Assembly (NCBI GenBank): GCA_937949525.1
Contig: CALEDT010000002.1
Coordinates: 31,312 to 95,311 of the forward strand
Length of the DNA: 64,000 nt
Direction of reading: 5' to 3'
Origin: an uncultured Burkholderiales bacterium
GTDB taxonomy: Bacteria; Pseudomonadota; Gammaproteobacteria; Burkholderiales; Thiobacillaceae
Position numbers and translations under genes: made by a program. Below are positions 59,214-64,000 of this stretch, piece by piece; the stretch's first letter is position 1; each line of letters starts with the position of its first letter. The notes below the pieces were generated by a model that saw only the letters and a program-made list of their open reading frames with translations, was not told where the DNA came from and did no database searches.

Positions 59214-61462
59214 GCCGCGGTGCCGAAATCCGCGCACCAACGCGCGCACTCCGGGCCCGGAAGCGGCGGGGTGTAGATGAAACCCTGGAACAGGCTACAG
59301 CCCTGCACGCGCAACGCCTGCAACTGGCCGTCGTTCTCCACGCCCTCGGCGATGAAGGCGAAGTTCAATTGGCGCGCCATGGTCAGCACCGTGCTGACGA
59401 TGGCCAGATCCTTGGCATCGTCCGGTAGCCCGCGCACGAATCCGCGATCGAGCTTGATGATGTCGATCGGCAGGTTGCGCAGACGCCCGAGCGATGAGTG
59501 GCCGATGCCGAAATCGTCCAATGCCACGCGTGCGCCGATGCCGCGTATCTCTTCCAGTTGCCGGATCAGCATTTCCGCATTGGGGTGAAAGTGCTCCTCC
59601 GTCACCTCCAGCACCAGTCTTCCGGCCTTCATGCGCGCATGCTCCAACGCCTCGACGATCCATGGCAGACGCAACTGATGCAACTGGCGCGGCGACAGGT
59701 TGACGGATAGCCACAGGCCGCCCGCCCCCGGGAAGTCCCAACCTGCGACTTCGCACCCGGCGCGCCCCAGCACCCAACGTGCGATCTCCGGTCCCTGCCC
59801 GAGCATCTCCAGGATGGGCATGAACTCGACCGGCGACACCGGCCCGTCCGGACCATTCCAGCGCAGCAGCGCCTCGACGCCGACCACGCGCCGGTCATTG
59901 CCATCCACTACGGGCTGGAAGGCCAGATTCAGCTCCTCGCGGTGCAGCGCACCGCGCAGCGCCGTCTCCAGGGAAACCCGGCGCACCACCTGGGCATTCA
60001 TCTCCGTAGAGAAGAAGGCGTATCCGTCCCTGCCGCCGTGCTTGGCATGGTACATGGCGATGTCGGCATGCTTGACCAGATCGCCGTAGGTCTCGCCGTC
60101 GCGTGGATACAGGGCGATGCCGATGCTGCATCCCGACATGATCTCTCCACCGGCGATGAAAAAGGGCCGCGACAGGTGTTCGTGTATCTTTTCCGCCACC
60201 CGGCGCGCGGTCTCCACGGCGGTCACATCGTCTTCCATGTCGCTCAGTACTACCGTGAACTCGTCACCGCCCAGACGCGCCACGGTGTCGTGCGCGCGCA
60301 CCAGTTGACGCAGGCGGGCGGCGACCTGCTGCAACAACAGGTCGCCGGTTTGGTGGCCCAGCGTGTCGTTGATGCTCTTGAAGCGGTCAAGGTCGAGATA
60401 CAGCAGCACCACCGGCTTGGCGTCGCGATGCGCGCGGACCAGCGCGTGCTTGAGGCGCTCGACGAACAGCGTGCGGTTGGGCAGATCCGTGAGCGTGTCG
60501 TAGAACGCGTAACGCTCGACATCCTGGCCGGTACGCTTGTGATCGCCGATGTCGCTGAAGATACCGACGAAGTGGCGGATTTCCCCGCCCGCGCCGCGCA
60601 CGGTGTTGATCTTCAGCCATTCGGGATACACCTCGCCGTTCTTGCGCCGGTTCCAGATTTCGCCCATCCAGCCGCCGACGTTGACCAGGCGCTCCCACAT
60701 GTCGCGGTAGAACGCCGCGTCGTGGCGGCCGGACGACAGCACCGCCGGCGTCTTGCCCACCACCTCCCGCTCGGTGTAGCCGGTGACCACCGTGAACGCG
60801 CGATTGACCCGCTGGATACGGCCCAGCGCGTCGGTGATCAGCACGCCCTCGTTGCTTTCCTCGAACATGGTCGCGGCGAGACGACGCTGCTCCTCGGTCT
60901 TCATGCGTTCGCTGACGTCCAGCGCGGCCAATCGGTATCGCAGGCGGCCCTCCACCCGGTCGACCGCCAACGTCAACTGCACCGGTACGCATTCCCGGGC
61001 GCGACCGCACAGCGATGCCTCCAGCGTGGCGGTGCGCCGGCTGGTCGCGGTGTTGATCAGGAACAGATCGAAAGTCGAGCGCGTCTCGTTGCCCACGTAC
61101 AGGCGCATGGGGCGCTGCAACAGACTGGATCGATCCTCGGCCAGCAATTGGCAAGCGGTGAAATTGGCCTCTTCGATTGCGCCGTTCTGATCCAGCAGGA
61201 AATAAGCCACCGGCGCGAAATCGAACAGATCCTGATAGCGCCTGCTCGCCTCGGCCAGCGCCTGCTGCGCCTCGCGCAGTTCCTGGTTCTGCGCGCGCAA
61301 TTCCTCCTGGTGCAGGTGCAGGTCCTCCACCACCCGGAAATGCTCGGCCTCGATGGTTTCGAGACTGGCAATGCGCCGCTCGGCCGCGGCAAGCTGGGCA
61401 CGTAGCACGGCCAAGGTTTCATCCGGAGCGACAGTGTCGGCCACTCGTTCGTCCTCGTTCAT
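59210..61462 (-). CDS. PAS-PAS-GGDEF-EAL cyclic-di-GMP protein
   Basis: 750 residues: N-terminal coiled coil (about 15-75), two PAS domains (about 75-190 and 195-315, the second with FEESNEGVLITDALGRIQRV), GGDEF domain with intact LGGDEFTVV preceded by an RAHD inhibitory site, and EAL domain with EALLRW, NLSPRQL, EVTEEHF and AEGVEN. The usual DDFGTG is DDFGIG. It is cytoplasmic, heads the two-gene unit with the CheB-CheR hybrid, and lies divergently 269 bp from ettA. Confidence 0.93.
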   Translation of the reverse strand: MNEDERVADTVAPDETLAVLRAQLAAAERRIASLETIEAEHFRVVEDLHLHQEELRAQNQELREAQQALAEASRRYQDLFDFAPVAYFLLDQNGAIEEANFTACQLLAEDRSSLLQRPMRLYVGNETRSTFDLFLINTATSRRTATLEASLCGRARECVPVQLTLAVDRVEGRLRYRLAALDVSERMKTEEQRRLAATMFEESNEGVLITDALGRIQRVNRAFTVVTGYTEREVVGKTPAVLSSGRHDAAFYRDMWERLVNVGGWMGEIWNRRKNGEVYPEWLKINTVRGAGGEIRHFVGIFSDIGDHKRTGQDVERYAFYDTLTDLPNRTLFVERLKHALVRAHRDAKPVVLLYLDLDRFKSINDTLGHQTGDLLLQQVAARLRQLVRAHDTVARLGGDEFTVVLSDMEDDVTAVETARRVAEKIHEHLSRPFFIAGGEIMSGCSIGIALYPRDGETYGDLVKHADIAMYHAKHGGRDGYAFFSTEMNAQVVRRVSLETALRGALHREELNLAFQPVVDGNDRRVVGVEALLRWNGPDGPVSPVEFMPILEMLGQGPEIARWVLGRAGCEVAGWDFPGAGGLWLSVNLSPRQLHQLRLPWIVEALEHARMKAGRLVLEVTEEHFHPNAEMLIRQLEEIRGIGARVALDDFGIGHSSLGRLRNLPIDIIKLDRGFVRGLPDDAKDLAIVSTVLTMARQLNFAFIAEGVENDGQLQALRVQGCSLFQGFIYTPPLPGPECARWCADFGTAA

Positions 61463-61731
61463 GTGGGCAACAACCAGTCCGGCGGGGACTGAGCGTGAGC
61501 TTGACGATGCGGGGTATCAGTGGGCGATTCTAGGAAATATCCCTGCAATGAACAAACCGGGTGCCCAGCCGCCCGCAACTCGGCACATCGTCCGCCGGCA
61601 TGCGCGACGTTCCCGCGCATCCTGTGGCAAGATGAACGCCGCGCACCCCACACCCGCTGGACGTGCCGCCCGGCCGGACCGGCATGCCGCGCCGGCAAAG
61701 CAGACCCCCCACCAACATTCGGCACCGCATC

Positions 61732-63396
<1,665 letters not shown>

Positions 63397-63618
63397 GGCG
63401 GAAACGAGGCGGGACGGAAACGCATGCCCGGTGCGCAAACGGGTGCTGCGGTCACGCACCCATTGCCGGCTGGATCGCGGGCTGGTCGCCATGGCGGACC
63501 TGGCTCGGAGCAGTCATCGTGGCTACCCGCGTTGTTTTCTGCATCGAGTTTCGCAATACCCTGCCGGTAAAATTCTGGCTCTTGCCTGTCGTTGCCAGTC
63601 TTTGCCAGACCTGAACTT

Positions 63619-63762
63619 TCAAGCGACGACAGAATGAAACGCCCGGATGCGTGGCGCAACCTGGTCATGCAGCTCGCGCATCGCAATGCGCATGTCGCAC
63701 TCCGCCTGCAGGTTGATCCAGAACCGGGGCTCCATGTCGAAGTAGAGTGTTGATTCCGCGGC
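63619..63762 (-). pseudogene. higA: HigA-family antitoxin C-terminal fragment cut by an IS256-type element
   Basis: Just beyond the IS end the minus strand encodes about 48 codons, STLYFDMEPRFWINLQ then AECDMRIAMRELHD, ending in a stop at 63619. FWINLQAE...D.R.A is the typical C-terminal part of HigA addiction-module antitoxins. The N-terminal helix-turn-helix half is absent, replaced by the inverted-repeat end of the insertion sequence. Any remaining 5' part and higB would lie beyond base 64000. Confidence 0.72.
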
Positions 63763-63784
63763 GGAGTCCCTGGAAGTGGTGTAA
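63763..63784. repeat. Terminal inverted repeat of the IS256-family element
   Basis: GGAGTCCCTGGAAGTGGTGTAA resembles IS256-family termini, which end in a GTGTAA core. It lies 46 bp beyond the transposase stop. The other end is outside the window, so the repeat pairing is not verified. Confidence 0.6.
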
Positions 63785-63829
63785 GAAGCGATCAGGAGGT
63801 CGTCGACTCTGGCGAGGCTGGGGAGGCGG

Positions 63830-64000
63830 TCAGCTTGCGACTGCGGGCAGACTGACGTTGGGATTGTCGCCGAGACCGGTGAGGGTTTCCAGGGTCAGGT
63901 ATCGGCGCTGAAGTGCCCACTCATCGTTCTGCTCCAGGAGCATGGCGCCGACCAGGCGGTAGATGGCAGCCTCGTTGGGGAAGATGCCGACCACATGGGT
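63830..64000 (-). CDS. IS256-family (mutator type) transposase, C-terminal 56 residues
   Basis: The minus strand reads THVVGIFPNEAAIYRLVGAM, then LLEQNDEWALQRRYLTLETL and the end NVSLPAVAS followed by a stop at 63830. FPNEAA..RL.G..L.EQ.DEW...RRY is the conserved tail of IS256 transposases. The catalytic DDE residues lie outside the window. No frameshift is seen in the visible part. Confidence 0.9.
   Translation of the reverse strand, partial: THVVGIFPNEAAIYRLVGAMLLEQNDEWALQRRYLTLETLTGLGDNPNVSLPAVAS

Larger units (their letters stand above)
63763..64000 (-). mobile_element. IS256-family insertion sequence (partial, runs off window)
   Basis: Comprises the terminal inverted repeat and the 3' end of the transposase gene. 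It interrupts a higA-like gene. The exact element and the target duplication cannot be determined here. Confidence 0.8.

Noticed and set aside
63397-63618. Small plus-strand frames after ettA
   Set aside because: No ribosome-binding site, no motif, and composition typical of chance frames.

Overview
The window looks like a chromosomal segment of a GC-rich gammaproteobacterium. Evidence is the rpsB-tsf-pyrH-frr-uppS-cdsA order, the rarA-lolA-ftsK block next to trxB, sdhE inside the sdh operon, an H-NS-type protein and an RF2 gene with the classical frameshift site. Chromatiales/Ectothiorhodospiraceae-like sulfur bacteria are my best guess from the SoxW-like tandem thioredoxin, the CZB chemoreceptor and the many c-di-GMP/cAMP genes. 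That placement is inference. Only the last ~400 bp show clear mobile DNA.

Layout. 1-4560 (minus): translation and envelope cluster cdsA (cut by the window edge), uppS, frr, pyrH, tsf, rpsB, with a terminator between rpsB and tsf and a structured rpsB leader. 4570-8880 (minus): rarA, lolA, ftsK. 9100-11155 (plus): trxB, an Smr protein and an H-NS-like protein closed by a strong terminator. 11214-18780 (minus): tightly overlapped TCA operon sdhCDABE-gltA-sucA with a good promoter and no sucB or lpd behind it. 18840-24672 (minus): four-gene unit of a secreted TPR-CHAT peptidase, a CHASE2 adenylate cyclase, a periplasmic FecR protein and a beta-barrel protein. 24744-27964: an HTH/ferredoxin/FNR fusion divergent from recJ. 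27972-33985 (minus): nudix, mnmA, M48 Tat-lipoprotein, GGDEF-EAL and HDOD genes, each overlapping the next by 4 bp. 34085-36394: tRNA-Val(CAC), a CZB chemoreceptor and an Aer-like PAS protein.

36512-45697: tandem thioredoxin, gltX, a GST, the three-gene AmmeMemoRadiSam set, an HTH regulator, small ORFs, bacteriohemerythrin and a DUF1015 protein. 45841-56285: a YihY membrane protein fused to a cyclic-nucleotide-binding domain, mfd, an apparent TamA-TamB chimera, a small membrane protein, a divergent archease-like protein, prfB with its +1 frameshift, and a YheS-type ABC-F ATPase. 56325-61462 (minus): CheB-CheR-PAS fusion coupled to PAS-GGDEF-EAL. 61732-63396: ettA. 63619-64000: a higA-like antitoxin tail cut by an IS256-family element that runs off the window.

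Most promising for new biology: (1) the periplasm-facing CHAT / CHASE2-cyclase / FecR / beta-barrel operon, with a possible cAMP effector (YihY-cNMP) elsewhere in the window; (2) the tamA-tamB fusion, which keeps POTRA domains and the TamB C-terminus but has lost the TamA barrel; (3) the HTH-ferredoxin-reductase fusion.
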